Source: Chryseobacterium sp. SN22
Lineage (GTDB): Bacteria > Bacteroidota > Bacteroidia > Flavobacteriales > Weeksellaceae
Reading direction: 5' to 3'
Assembly (NCBI RefSeq): GCF_008329705.1
Contig: NZ_VTSX01000007.1
Location: 115,598-179,597 of the forward strand
Length of the DNA stretch: 64,000 nt
Both the position numbers and the translations under genes were made by a program. Position 1 is the first letter of the stretch. Each line of letters opens with the position of its first letter. Of this stretch, positions 52,599 through 63,000 are shown in pieces. The notes under the pieces were generated by a model. That model saw only the letters and a list, made by a program, of their open reading frames with translations, was not told the DNA's origin and did not search any database.

Positions 52599-53843
52599 TT
52601 AGATTTTCTTAAATAGAACGCAAGCGTTATGCCCACCAAACCCAAAAGTATTACTCATGGCTACTTTCACATCTTTCTTCGCAGCTTCGTTGAACGTAAA
52701 GTTCAGCCGGCTGTCGATATTTTCGTCATCGGTAAAATGGTTGATGGTAGGAGGAACAATACCATGAATAATCGTTCCCAACGCAGCAATAGCTTCAATA
52801 ACGCCGGCAGCACCCAGAAGGTGGCCCGTCATTGATTTTGTAGAATTAATCTGAATGTCGAAGGCATGCTCGCCCAGTAATTTCGAAATGGCATTGGATT
52901 CTGCGATGTCTCCTAATGGAGTAGAAGTACCGTGCATATTGATATGATCTACTTCATCAGCAGTAAGTCCCGCATCTTCCAGGCAGTTTTTCATTACGAG
53001 GTACGCGCCCAGTCCTTCAGGATGCGGTGCCGTCATGTGATGTGCATCTGCACTCAGGCCGCCGCCTTTTAATTCTGCATAAATGGTCGCCCCGCGTTTT
53101 ACGGCGTGTTCATATTCTTCAAGGACGATACATCCTGCGCCTTCCCCCAGTACAAAACCGTCACGGTCTTTGTCGAAAGGTCTTGAAGCCGTCGTAGGAT
53201 CATCGTTTCTTGTCGAAAGCGCCATCATTGCATTGAATCCGCCGACGCCGCTTGCGGTAACGGCTGCTTCAGAGCCTCCGCACACAATAACGTCTGCTTT
53301 TCCGAGCTGGATCAGCATTTTGGAATCAATTAACGCGTTCGCTGACGATGCACAGGCGGAAACCGTGGTATAGTTCGGCCCGTGGAAGCCATATTCGATA
53401 GAGATATGCCCCGGTGTGATGTCGGCGATCATTTTTGGAATAAAGAAAGGGTTGAATCTCGGGATCTCCGTATTGGCCCATCCTAAAACTTCGTTTTCAA
53501 AGGTTTCCAGGCCTCCGATCCCTGAACCCCAGATGACGCCGACCCGGTTTTTGTCTACCTGGTCTTCGATAATTCTTGAGTGTTCTACCGCTTCCCTTGC
53601 TGCAACAAGTCCCAGCTGGGTATTCCGGTCCATCTTTTTTGCTTCTTTCTTGTCGAAATGCTGCAGCGGATCGAAATCTTTTACTTCGCAGGCGAATTTG
53701 GTCTTGAAGTTTGTGGCATCAAAAAGAGTAATAGGAGCGGCTCCGCTCTCACCTTTCACAAGATTTTCCCAGTATTCTTTTGCATTTTTTCCAATAGGTG
53801 TTATTGCTCCAAACCCGGTTACAACTACTCTTTTTAATTCCAT
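52599..53843 (-). CDS. fabF: 3-oxoacyl-[acyl-carrier-protein] synthase II
   Basis: Elongating condensing enzyme of fatty acid synthesis. 414 residues of the thiolase fold: MELKRVVVTGFGAITPIGKN at the N-terminus, catalytic Cys in TVSACASSANALIDS, and the two His in INMHGTSTPLGD and STKSMTGHLLGAAG. The C-terminus NTFGFGGHNACVLFKK is typical. It lies 32 bases after acpP, whose product it uses. Confidence 0.96.
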   Translation of the reverse strand: MELKRVVVTGFGAITPIGKNAKEYWENLVKGESGAAPITLFDATNFKTKFACEVKDFDPLQHFDKKEAKKMDRNTQLGLVAAREAVEHSRIIEDQVDKNRVGVIWGSGIGGLETFENEVLGWANTEIPRFNPFFIPKMIADITPGHISIEYGFHGPNYTTVSACASSANALIDSKMLIQLGKADVIVCGGSEAAVTASGVGGFNAMMALSTRNDDPTTASRPFDKDRDGFVLGEGAGCIVLEEYEHAVKRGATIYAELKGGGLSADAHHMTAPHPEGLGAYLVMKNCLEDAGLTADEVDHINMHGTSTPLGDIAESNAISKLLGEHAFDIQINSTKSMTGHLLGAAGVIEAIAALGTIIHGIVPPTINHFTDDENIDSRLNFTFNEAAKKDVKVAMSNTFGFGGHNACVLFKKI

Positions 53844-53875
53844 AAACTTTGTTTAATTTCTTTTGTTGAAGAATA

Positions 53876-54115
53876 TTATTTATTTACTACTTCTTCGATG
53901 TAAGCGATAGCGTGACCTACAGTAGTAATTTTTTCAGCTTGATCATCAGGGATCTGAATATTGAATTCTTTTTCAAATTCCATGATAAGTTCAACCGTAT
54001 CCAATGAATCTGCTCCTAAATCGTTTGTGAAGCTAGCCTCTGGAGTTACTTCTGTTTCTTCAACGTCAAGCTTATCAGCGATGATAGCTTTTACTCTTGA
54101 TGCAATGTCTGACAT
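53876..54115 (-). CDS. acpP: Acyl carrier protein
   Basis: Carries growing acyl chains on phosphopantetheine. 79 residues from ATG 54115 ([20 protein letters not shown]), with the attachment Ser in [17 protein letters not shown]. The protein is very acidic and helical. A longer in-frame start at 54148 is a TTG inside the -7 promoter box and is rejected. First gene of the operon reaching pyk, the standard arrangement in Bacteroidota. Confidence 0.97.
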   Translation of the reverse strand: MSDIASRVKAIIADKLDVEETEVTPEASFTNDLGADSLDTVELIMEFEKEFNIQIPDDQAEKITTVGHAIAYIEEVVNK

Positions 54116-54145
54116 AGTAAATTTTTTTTTAATTGTTAGATGGTG

Positions 54146-54153
54146 CAAATATA
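54146..54153 (-). promoter_or_regulatory. -7 promoter box of the acpP operon
   Basis: TATATTTG on the minus strand, consensus TAnnTTTG, about 31 bases before ATG 54115. The rest of the gap 54116-54437 holds the nuclease promoter and otherwise nothing I can assign. Confidence 0.65.
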
Positions 54154-54391
54154 TAAAATTCTTTACGATAAAACATTTTTTTAGCCTTTTTTGTGACCTG
54201 TAGGTACTTATTTTGTGATGCAGGGGTTTAGTCTTTTAGTTTTCAGTTGTTTATATTTTGCCATCTGAAATCCTTCTTTATCATTAATTTTAAGCTGAAA
54301 TTCCACCGCTTCCGGGGGCTGTCCGGCATTTGCTTCCTGAATACTTCACGGTTATTTTACTTCCCGTTTCCCTGCGAAGCGACATTATCAC

Positions 54392-54399
54392 TAGCTTTG
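54392..54399 (+). promoter_or_regulatory. -7 promoter box of the nuclease gene
   Basis: TAGCTTTG, consensus TAnnTTTG, 38 bases before ATG 54438. It lies inside the longer frame from 54330 and excludes that start. Confidence 0.55.
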
Positions 54400-54437
54400 C
54401 AGATTATTTTTCTAATATTCTATTTCGTTTGATATTT

Positions 54438-54914
54438 ATGAAGAAGATATTCCATATCCTGTTTCTTGCCGTTTCCGCCTCGCTGTTCTCGCAGGCCAAA
54501 GGCAAGGTCATTAAAATTAAAGACGGCGATACCGTAGTGGTTTTGCTTTCCGACAACACCGAACAGACCCTCCGCCTCGCCGAAGTCGACTGCCCCGAAA
54601 GCGGGCAGGCCTTTGGGAAGAATGCCCGGCAGTTTACCTCGGGCCAGGTTTTCGGGAAAACCGTCACCTTTTATAAAATAGGGAATGACCGCTACGGAAG
54701 AAGCGTGGCCGGTGTTTTCTATGACGGCGACAAATACCTGTCCCGGGAAATCGTAAAGGCTGGCTTCGGCTGGTGGTATTTCAAGGCTTCCAAGAATACC
54801 GAACTCCAGAAGCTGCAGGATGAAGCAAAAGCCGGAAAGCTGGGATTGTGGGCAGATAAAACAGCCGTGTCGCCGTGGGATTTCAGAAAGGCGAAAAGAA
54901 CCGGGAAAAAATAA
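54438..54914 (+). CDS. Secreted staphylococcal-nuclease-like (thermonuclease family) protein
   Basis: 158 residues. The signal peptide MKKIFHILFLAVSASLFSQ points to export. The OB-fold nuclease core is complete: VIKIKDGDTVVVLL (Ca-binding Asp), LRLAEVDCPESGQAFGKNAR with the catalytic Arg and Asp and then FTSGQVFGKTV, and the second Arg in NDRYGRSVAGVFY. AGFGWWYFKAS and KLGLWAD complete the family pattern. Likely degrades DNA or RNA outside the cytoplasm. It is in no operon; the next gene lies 564 bases downstream. Confidence 0.9.
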   Translation: MKKIFHILFLAVSASLFSQAKGKVIKIKDGDTVVVLLSDNTEQTLRLAEVDCPESGQAFGKNARQFTSGQVFGKTVTFYKIGNDRYGRSVAGVFYDGDKYLSREIVKAGFGWWYFKASKNTELQKLQDEAKAGKLGLWADKTAVSPWDFRKAKRTGKK

Positions 54915-55040
54915 CTTCTTCCCGGTCAGACTAAGGGCTGAAATCTAAAATATATTCCCTTTCCAAACGGATTTTAGCTTTTAAAAACCCTGAAAAACGG
55001 CCAGCTTTAAACAGGTTGCGAAAATACTGGCAGCTTCTGA

Positions 55041-55170
55041 CCGGTTTTGGCAGGTTTTGGCAGGTTTTGACCGGTACTTTAGGGGTTTTCTTCGGTACTT
55101 CTTCGGTACTTCTTCGGACCGGCTTCGGAAAAAGGAGGTTTTTTCCGAAGGATTACCGAAGAGCACCCGA
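55041..55170. repeat. Short tandem and inverted repeats in the 54.9-55.5 kb gap
   Basis: GGTTTTGGCA-type decamers (55043-55070, about three copies), then TTCTTCGGTAC-type 11-mers (55088-55118, about three copies). After these comes a perfect inverted pair CTTCGGAAAAA (55123-55133) and TTTTTCCGAAG (55140-55150), followed by more CCGAAG units on the other strand. A 97-residue open frame crosses the region but reads as repeat, not protein. The rest of the gap (55171-55478) is AT-rich, with a promoter box at 55431. Confidence 0.7.
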
Positions 55171-55430
55171 AGGATTATGGGAGAAAATTAAAAGTAATCA
55201 ATCACCTGAAACAATTTATTATTGTTATTTATTTATAAAAACAATATTTAATTGTTGTTTTTTAATATATTTGTGCGGTAAAAGATTTGAAAATTTTCCC
55301 TGGGTTTAATTTTTTTCTCATTTCAGAAATAATACGTCATGTTTTGTCGCATTGCTGATATAGCTTTGCCAAACAATGATTTTGATATTAAATCGGTGTC
55401 ATAAATCTTTTCACTGTGAGGTAAAAAGTA

Positions 55431-55438
55431 TACTTTTG
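55431..55438 (+). promoter_or_regulatory. -7 promoter box of the T9SS/RHS locus
   Basis: TACTTTTG, consensus TAnnTTTG, 40 bases before the start of the T9SS gene. The spacing of the three genes that follow (9 and 2 bases) suggests one transcript from here. Confidence 0.6.
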
Positions 55439-55478
55439 CAGGAATTATAAAAAAAATTAATAATTAATTACTAAGGAC

Positions 55479-57212
55479 ATGAAAAGACTCTACATGAGCG
55501 CACTTTTTCTGTGCATTTCTCTGGGTATGTCTGCCCAGGAAGTGGTCTGGCAGAAAGACATCAGATCCTCGACGCAGGATTTCCTTTCGCAGGTGACTAC
55601 CACCATTGACAATCAATATTTAATTACGGGGAGTTCCATCCACCCTTCGACAGGCTCAGGGACCGCTCCTTCGACAGGCTCAGGGGCCGGCGCACCTTCA
55701 GCAGACAGCCCAAAACAAAACGCAGGATACGATTTTCACTTGGTAAAATTAAACTCCAGGGGAGAAGAAGTCTGGGAAAAATACTTTGCCGGGAAAAACC
55801 ATGATTTTCTCTCGGCAACCGTTAGTACTCAGGAAGGAGGCTTTGTCCTGGCAGGAACCAGTTTTTCGGGTAAAGGCCTGGATAAGAAGGAAGAATCCCG
55901 CGGCGGATCGGATATATGGCTTATTAGAATCTCTGAAAACGGAGATGAATTGTGGCAGAAAACCATCGGCAGTGCTTCGGATGAAGAAGCAAGAGCGGTG
56001 ATCCAGACGACGGACTTCGGGCTTTATGTTGCCGGGAATGTTAACTTCGGCTCCGCTCAGTTAACGGACAGGGGTTACGGATCGAAAGACGTCCTTGTAG
56101 TAAGGCTCGATAAAAACGGTAAAGAACTCTCTCAATTAGTTTTAGGCGGAAAAGGATTGGATGAAGTGGAGAAAATGATTCCGACCCTTGATGGCGGAGC
56201 CTTGTTAGGCATCTATTCCAGAAGCGGAGCCTACAATATAAATGATAAGAGATCAACAATAAATGATAACCGGCAGAATACCGGTCCGGCATCCTCCAAA
56301 ATCAATGATCATTCATCAATCATCAATTATGCTAAAACAACACCTAACTACGGAGAGGCCGACTACTGGATCGTTAAGTTGTCTAAAGATGGAAAAGTGG
56401 AATGGGAAAAGAATTATGGCGGAACAGGCGATGACCATTTAAGAACATTGGCGATGACTTCCACCGGATATATAATCGGCGGGGAATCCAGATCGGAAAG
56501 ATCGGGCAATAAAACCGTAGGCATCGAAGAGGGGACAGATGTATGGCTGATCTCATTAAACTCAAGAGGCGAAGAAATCTGGCAGAAATCCTACAGTTTC
56601 AAAAATAGGGATGTTTTGATGGGTATGAGTGTGGTGCACGCTTCGGATGATAAATCAACCAAAGGAATTTTGCTGGGAGGCTATACGCAGGCAGAAGGAC
56701 GAATCGAAACGGATGATGAAAAGTTCTGGATGCTGTACCTGGACCATAACGGCAATGAGCAGTGGCGAAAGCATGTGAAAGGGGAATCCAGCAAAAAGGA
56801 GGAACGGCTTTCAGATATTAAATTAAACCGTGACGGTTCGATCATCCTGGCCGGAACCAGCGCTGAAGAACTGGGTAAAGAGAACTGGAAGATCGTGAAA
56901 CTGGGTGATAAGCAGATTAACCAGTTGATCGAGAAGCAGGATATTAAGATCTACCCGAACCCGGTGGGTGATTATGCGTATGTGGAAATAGGGCTGGATG
57001 AGGGCCCTTCGAGAGCCTCAGGGGCCATCCATTCCGGAGCGTTTGAAGCGGAGATTACGGTGTATGATATGGGCGGAAGGCAGCTTCAGAGCATTAAAAC
57101 AAAAAACAAAGTAACCAAAATTAATACGCAGCCGCTGATCCAGGGGGCTTACCTGGTATCGGTAAAAACGGATGGTGGGAAAACGGCGGGTGCGAAACTG
57201 ATTAAAAAATAA
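55479..57212 (+). CDS. T9SS type A sorting domain protein with beta-propeller-like repeats
   Basis: 577 residues. Signal peptide MKRLYMSALFLCISLGMSAQ. The body has about six repeats of the form VKLNSRGEEVWEKYF...GGFVLAGT (also IRISENGDELWQKTIG, VKLSKDGKVEWEKNYG and YLDHNGNEQWRKHV), likely a beta-propeller. The C-terminus is a T9SS type A domain beginning IKIYPNPVGDYAYVE. Two foreign-looking stretches interrupt it in frame: HPSTGSGTAPSTGSGAG (residues about 54-72) from palindromic DNA repeats, and INDKRSTINDNRQ (near 260), which looks like translated intergenic repeat. It is 9 bases before the SpvB/RHS gene; it may help export or attach that product. Confidence 0.85.
   Translation: MKRLYMSALFLCISLGMSAQEVVWQKDIRSSTQDFLSQVTTTIDNQYLITGSSIHPSTGSGTAPSTGSGAGAPSADSPKQNAGYDFHLVKLNSRGEEVWEKYFAGKNHDFLSATVSTQEGGFVLAGTSFSGKGLDKKEESRGGSDIWLIRISENGDELWQKTIGSASDEEARAVIQTTDFGLYVAGNVNFGSAQLTDRGYGSKDVLVVRLDKNGKELSQLVLGGKGLDEVEKMIPTLDGGALLGIYSRSGAYNINDKRSTINDNRQNTGPASSKINDHSSIINYAKTTPNYGEADYWIVKLSKDGKVEWEKNYGGTGDDHLRTLAMTSTGYIIGGESRSERSGNKTVGIEEGTDVWLISLNSRGEEIWQKSYSFKNRDVLMGMSVVHASDDKSTKGILLGGYTQAEGRIETDDEKFWMLYLDHNGNEQWRKHVKGESSKKEERLSDIKLNRDGSIILAGTSAEELGKENWKIVKLGDKQINQLIEKQDIKIYPNPVGDYAYVEIGLDEGPSRASGAIHSGAFEAEITVYDMGGRQLQSIKTKNKVTKINTQPLIQGAYLVSVKTDGGKTAGAKLIKK
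55643..55686. repeat. Two palindromic repeats (CCCTTCGACAGGCTCAGGG type) read in frame
   Basis: Copies at 55643-55661 and 55668-55685, offset 24 bases (eight codons), each an imperfect palindrome CCCT...AGGG. They code for PSTGSG twice. I recall this motif as a common dispersed repeat in several bacterial groups, but could not check it. Confidence 0.7.
57005..57023. repeat. Third, diverged copy of the palindromic repeat
   Basis: CCCTTCGAGAGCCTCAGGG matches the copies at 55643 in 17 of 19 positions. It codes for GPSRASGA inside the T9SS sorting domain, where it interrupts the normal strand pattern. Confidence 0.55.
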
Positions 57213-57221
57213 AAACGAATT

Positions 57222-60014
57222 ATGAAAAAAGTAAACTGCATACTTCTGTTCCTGCTGGTTTTTTACTCGGGGAATATGTTTTCACAAGGTACGGACGGGA
57301 ATTATGTTTCGGCACCGTCTGCAGCATCGGTGGCCAGCTTTATCGATGCCCCGGTTTCTTTATCTACCGGTATTCCGGACATAACAATCCCTTTCTTTTC
57401 TTTAGCGACAAAAAATCCTGAAGTCGGCTTGGGGGTCGGAATTTCATACCATCCCAATAATTCCGGCAAGCAGCAGAGGGCCTCGGATGTAGGATCAGGC
57501 TGGTCATTGTCCGGCTCAAGCTGCCTTATTTACAGGGAAGGAGGATACGGCTCAGATACGTTCTACTATAATTTTATGGGCAGGAACGGAAAATTCATGC
57601 TGAAAAAGGATGTAGCCGGCAATAAATATACGGTCAGCCTGACCCATGATAAGCTGAAGCTTTCCTATGACCAGCCGAACGACAGCTTTCAGATCACCGA
57701 TGAAAACGGGAATGCTTATTTTTTCGATATCCGGGACAAGGCTTATCATAAGAGCGGAATGAAGACCTGGGAATATACATCATCTTATTACCTTTCTAAA
57801 GTAAAAAATGTACTTCAAAGTGATCTGCTTACCTTTACCTACCGTGAAGAACACTATACCATACCGGGCGGAAGCAACCAGTTTGTCAGAAGCTTTAAAC
57901 TTATTAAAGTAATTTCTCCGGATTTCGGTTCCCTTGATTTTCATTATGGTTTTGATACGGCTCTTTTCAGAAAACTCTCGGATCCTTTCAGCCTGCAGGA
58001 TGTGGAACTGAAAAACACAGCCGGGAAAACGATTCAGAAATATACCCTGCAAAACGAAATGGGAGACTATGTTTATCATGACCCTGATGTCTCCTCATGC
58101 GGACCGGACAGTGGGGATAATTCCATGTATGAAAAAAGAGTTCTCCGCTCAGTCCGTAAATACGGAACTTCCTCTGATTATGAACAGATTTCTTTTGAGT
58201 ACAGAACGACTCCTTTTGATGAAAATTACTGGACTTATTTAAAGTGTAAGTGTCTGAATGATGAGTCTGAAAACCCGAAATACCGGGGGATCGGCTTATT
58301 AAGCACCATCCGGTATCCCACCGGCGGAAAGACAAGGTATGAATTCGAGCCTAACACCTATTATGTAAAGAAAACAAATGTTTATGATCCTTTTGGTCTG
58401 GATTTCTCGGCCTCCTATGTTAACCCTTCGGCTTTAGAAGACCGGGACGCACAGGTTTTGGAAGATCTTGGCACCTTCAGTTTCGACAGCCACAACGGAA
58501 ATTCGGGTACTTTTCAGATCAGTGCCAATCCTGATGACGCGCAGGGCAACAGCTATCTGATGTACTGTGTGAATGTCGACGTGCTCTATACGGATGGCCC
58601 TGTGTGGGCACCGGATACCCCGACTAATGCTGATGTGAAACTTACTCCCGGGGGATACGACAATGCAGGTAATGAATTGTTTACCCCAGGCACGAATACC
58701 TATCAGATATTGGGAACAGGCGGTGCAGGAACCGTTAATGTGAAAAGGATCCGCTACAAGTCGGTTCCCATTCCGAACTACAGTACCGGACACGGTGTAA
58801 GAATTAAAAAAATAGAATTCCTTTCAAGCGGTGCCGTTGTAGATTCTGAAACACGCACGTATTCGTATCAGAAGTTTGATGACAACACCATAACCAGCGG
58901 GATCGTTCATCGGCTGGATGATCACTCACCTGTAATTTACAGGAATGTGAAGGAAACGGTAGGCCAGAACAAAGGATACACGCGCTATTATTTTAAGACG
59001 CTTTATGACAGTCCGGATAATATTGATGCGGATGGCAATTTAAAGTACACCGACATCATGCACTACAATGTACTGAGAAACGGCCTTCTGGATAAAAAGG
59101 AAGTGTTTGACGCCGCCGGCAGCCTGGTTGCCAAAGAGGAAAATACCTTTGTGTTTCAGCCGATCGGGGATTTTTATCGGTTAAACACCAATGAATCCGC
59201 AGGAACGGCCAGCATCAAAAACTCGGTGATCACGAAGCAGACCAACGTAACCACCTCATTCATGGGTTCCGATGCGATCTCGGCAACAACCGAATCTGTA
59301 CGCCGGGCTTTGGATTTGAATATCATCAGCAAAAAAAATATTACGCCGGAAGGAGATGTCATTGAAGAAAGCTATACCTATCCGCGCGACGGCGCGATCA
59401 GGCTGTGGGCTGCAGGAATAAAAGATCCTGTACTCTCCGTCGAAACCCGTAAGAACGGCGTAACGGTTTCAAAAAGCCAGACTTTGTATGACGATGCATC
59501 CCATTATTATCCGACGTCCCAACTGGGTTATCTGCCGGATGATCTGAATCAGTCGGTAAAGAACGTCATCTATGATATCTATGATGAGAAAGGAAACATC
59601 GTACAGTACAGGACCTTTCCGGATGCAGCCGGATTACCGGTTACCATGATCTGGGGATACCATAAGACCATGCCGATTGCCAGGATCGAAGGTGCAAAAC
59701 TTTCCGACCTCCCGGCTTCCCTGGTGGCTTCCATCGTAAGTGCTTCCGATGCCGATGCCGATGCCCTGCCGGCAAACGAAGCGGCCAGAGAGAACGACCT
59801 GATCGCAGCACTGGATATATTCAGGAACGACCCTGCATTAAAAGGATTCATCACCACCACCTACACTTACGACCCTATGGTGGGAATGACGAGCATGACC
59901 TCTCCCGGAGGCATCACGGAAAAATACAGGTACGATTCCTTCAACCGGCTGCAGAAAGTAATCAATGCCAGCGGTATTACCCTAAAAGAATACAAATACC
60001 ATTACAAAAACTAA
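57222..60014 (+). CDS. SpvB/RHS-type exported protein (N-terminal half of a split RHS system)
   Basis: 930 residues. Signal peptide VNCILLFLLVFYSGNMFSQ. The N-terminus has the typical Bacteroidota wording for a TcdB/SpvB-like start, APVSLSTGIPDITIPFFSL, GVGISYHPNNSGKQQRASDV and VGSGWSL. Long beta-rich, YD-type stretches follow (FTYREEHYTIPGGSNQ, YRYDSFNRLQKVINASG at the C-terminus). It lacks the RHS core and toxin part. The next gene starts 2 bases after the stop and supplies those, so the pair resembles the TcB/TcC partition of Tc toxins. The exported state fits an extracellular toxin shell; this is inference. Confidence 0.82.
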   Translation: MKKVNCILLFLLVFYSGNMFSQGTDGNYVSAPSAASVASFIDAPVSLSTGIPDITIPFFSLATKNPEVGLGVGISYHPNNSGKQQRASDVGSGWSLSGSSCLIYREGGYGSDTFYYNFMGRNGKFMLKKDVAGNKYTVSLTHDKLKLSYDQPNDSFQITDENGNAYFFDIRDKAYHKSGMKTWEYTSSYYLSKVKNVLQSDLLTFTYREEHYTIPGGSNQFVRSFKLIKVISPDFGSLDFHYGFDTALFRKLSDPFSLQDVELKNTAGKTIQKYTLQNEMGDYVYHDPDVSSCGPDSGDNSMYEKRVLRSVRKYGTSSDYEQISFEYRTTPFDENYWTYLKCKCLNDESENPKYRGIGLLSTIRYPTGGKTRYEFEPNTYYVKKTNVYDPFGLDFSASYVNPSALEDRDAQVLEDLGTFSFDSHNGNSGTFQISANPDDAQGNSYLMYCVNVDVLYTDGPVWAPDTPTNADVKLTPGGYDNAGNELFTPGTNTYQILGTGGAGTVNVKRIRYKSVPIPNYSTGHGVRIKKIEFLSSGAVVDSETRTYSYQKFDDNTITSGIVHRLDDHSPVIYRNVKETVGQNKGYTRYYFKTLYDSPDNIDADGNLKYTDIMHYNVLRNGLLDKKEVFDAAGSLVAKEENTFVFQPIGDFYRLNTNESAGTASIKNSVITKQTNVTTSFMGSDAISATTESVRRALDLNIISKKNITPEGDVIEESYTYPRDGAIRLWAAGIKDPVLSVETRKNGVTVSKSQTLYDDASHYYPTSQLGYLPDDLNQSVKNVIYDIYDEKGNIVQYRTFPDAAGLPVTMIWGYHKTMPIARIEGAKLSDLPASLVASIVSASDADADALPANEAARENDLIAALDIFRNDPALKGFITTTYTYDPMVGMTSMTSPGGITEKYRYDSFNRLQKVINASGITLKEYKYHYKN

Positions 60015-60016
60015 TC

Positions 60017-63000
60017 ATGAAAAAAAAGAATAACATCATCAGCCGGGGGCTGGATGCGGGCAGGTATCTTCTGCTGCTGGCATCAGGTATCCCGTTTGCT
60101 GCAACTGCCCAGGCGGTTCCTACGCCCTCGGAAAACTACACCTATACCCAAGTTTACCTGTCTGAGGACGGGAGCAGGAAAGCTGAATCGGTACAGTATT
60201 TCGATGATCTGGGAAGACCCAGGCAGAGCGTGCAGGTAAAAGCCACTCCCCTGGGCCGGGATCTTGTGGTTCCTGTGGTGTATGATGCATTGGGAAGACA
60301 GACCAAGAGCCTTCTTCCGGTACCGGTTCCCACGGCCAACCTGGGGATACAGAATGTCTCTGAAAATTCAGTAAACACCTATTACGGGGTTTCCAATGCC
60401 TATACCGAACAAAAGCTGGAAGCTTCTCCCCTGGCCAGGCCCCTGGAGATTGCACATCCCGGAACCGAGTGGGCCATGGGATCGGGCCACACCCAAAAGA
60501 TCGGGTACGGGCTCAATAAAAATGCAGACCAGGTAAAAAAATACAGCGTCACCCATTCGTGGCAGAATGCCACGGCTGTATCTTCCCTGCCTGCCGTTTC
60601 TTTTTATAATGAAAAAGTGCTGGCTAAAACTACGGCCACCGACGAAGACGGCCACCAGACCGTAGAGTTCAAAAACGGGCTGGGGCAGACGGTGCTCGTG
60701 AGAAAAGTGATCAGTTCTGCCGAAAATGCAGACACCTATTACGTTTACAACGATTACGGGCATCTGGTGTATGTGATCTCCCCGAAAGCCTCCCAAATGA
60801 TCGCTACGAACGGAAACACCGTAACCCAGCAGATCCTGAATCATCTCTGCTACCAGTATAGATACGATCACAGGGGAAGGCTTGTAGAGAAAAAGCTACC
60901 CGGAAAAGGATCGGAATTCATGGTCTACGACAAACAGGACAGGCTTGTGCTTTCCCAGGATGCGGTCCTGAGAACCACCACCAACAGCTTTAATGCCAAA
61001 GGCTGGATGTTTACCAAGTACGATCAGTTCGGGAGGGTGGTGTATACGGGGTTTTTTGCCAATACCGGCACGAGAACCGCCATGCAGGCTGCCCTGAACG
61101 GCATGGCAGTCAATGCCGGGAACAATGAAGCGAGAAGCGGCACGCCGCTTTCGCAGAACGGGATGGATATCTACTATACCAAAAATGCCTTCCCTACCGG
61201 AAGCATGACCATCATGAGTGTCAGCTATTACGACACGTATCCCTCTTACAGCTTCAATCCGGCGTTCCCGGCCACCATCTACGGGAAAACCGTGCTTACG
61301 GACCAGTCTTCCGCCCCGGTGAGCACGCGGACCCTGCCGGTGATGACGCTGGTGAAAAATATCGAAGATCACGGCTGGACCAAAGGCTATGTGTACTATG
61401 ATCAAAAGGCAAGAGCGATCGGAAGCCATTCCATAAACTACCTGGGAGGCTATACCCGCACAGAGTCCGATCTGGATTTTGCAGGCGTACCGCTGCAGGT
61501 GGTGACCCGCCACAAAAGGCTGGCTTCCGATCCCGAAAAGACCATTACAGAAACCTTCACCTATGATCATCAAAACCGCCTGCTGACCCACCGGCATAAA
61601 ATAGACAGCAATCCGGAAGAGATCCTGGCGCAGAATGAATACAATGAGCTCTCGCAGCTGAAAAGCAAAAAGGTGGGCGGAAAGATTGCGGGAAGCGGCC
61701 TTCAGACGGTGGATTACAGCTACAACATCCGCGGCTGGATGACCCGGATCAATGATCCCGGCAATCTTGGGACCGATCTCTTCGGGTATAAGATCAAATA
61801 CGGCCAGGTGGAAGGCCTGCAGACGCCCGACACCTCAGATCCTTCCCTGCAGGTGATCCCGAGGTTCAACGGGAATATTGCGGAAGTAGACTGGAAAACC
61901 GCCGTATCGCCCAATGAACCCCTGAAAAGGTACGGCTATGTCTACGACCCGGTCAACCGTCTTTCGGCAGGCTTTTACCAGAACGATACCAATCCTTCGC
62001 TGAGGGAATTTTACGAAAAAGCAACCTATGACCTGAACGGAAACATCAGCACGATGAAAAGGACTGCCCGGAAAATGGGAGGTACGGCGCTGCTTATCGA
62101 CCATCTTACCTATCAGTATGAAAATGACGGCAGCAGCAACCGCCTGCAGAAAGTGAGCGATGCGGTTACCCTGTCCCAAGGGTTTCCTTATACGGCAGCT
62201 CCTTCGGACATCGGCTATGACGAGAATGGGAACATCACTTCTTTTCAGGACAAAGGAATTTCCTCCATTCAATATAATTATCTAAATTTACCGGAAAATA
62301 TCACCCAGAACTCTGAAGTAACGGCCTATACCTACAGAGCAGACGGGGTGAAAGTGAAGAAGCTCTTTAACGGTCTGGAAACGGATTACCTGGATGGTTT
62401 CCAGTATAAATTTACCCATACATGGGAAGCACCTTCGGGAGCGATGGCCGGCGAGGGGATGAAGCTCAGGATCATCCCTACCCCGGAAGGGTATTTTGAT
62501 GTTTTGAGAAACCGGTATTTTTATCATTACAAAGACCATCTGGGAAATGTAAGGCTGACCTACAGCGATGCGGACGGTAATAATGAAGTAACGGGGGATA
62601 TTGTCGTGAACAACTGTTATGACACACCGGACGGACAGGTCTGTAACAACTACATCGTCACCGGCGAAGCAGAAGGGGTAACCGACTATTATCCTTTCGG
62701 GATGATGCACAACAGCGAGTACCATAATTTTGAAAATCCTTATCAATATAATTACAACGGCAAGGAGCTTCAGGAAAACGGGATGTATGATTACGGCGCA
62801 AGGTTCTATATGCCGGAGCTTGGAAGATGGGGCGTTGTGGATCCGATGGCGGAAGTGTCCAGAAGGTTTTCACCGTATGTTTACGGGAATAATAATCCTG
62901 TAAGATTTACCGACCCTGATGGAAGGATCACCGTGGATAACCTCAGCGGGCAGTACAGCCTGGGCAGTGCTGTAGCGGGTTTTATCAAAAGAAACGGATT

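Noticed and set aside
55016..55309. 97-residue open frame in the gap before the RHS locus
   Set aside because: It runs through tandem and inverted repeats, its residues mirror the repeat units, and it has no domain, signal or neighbour supporting a gene.
60896..61597. 233-residue minus-strand frame inside the RHS gene
   Set aside because: Shadow of RHS repeats in a G+C-richer gene, where long antisense frames are expected by chance.
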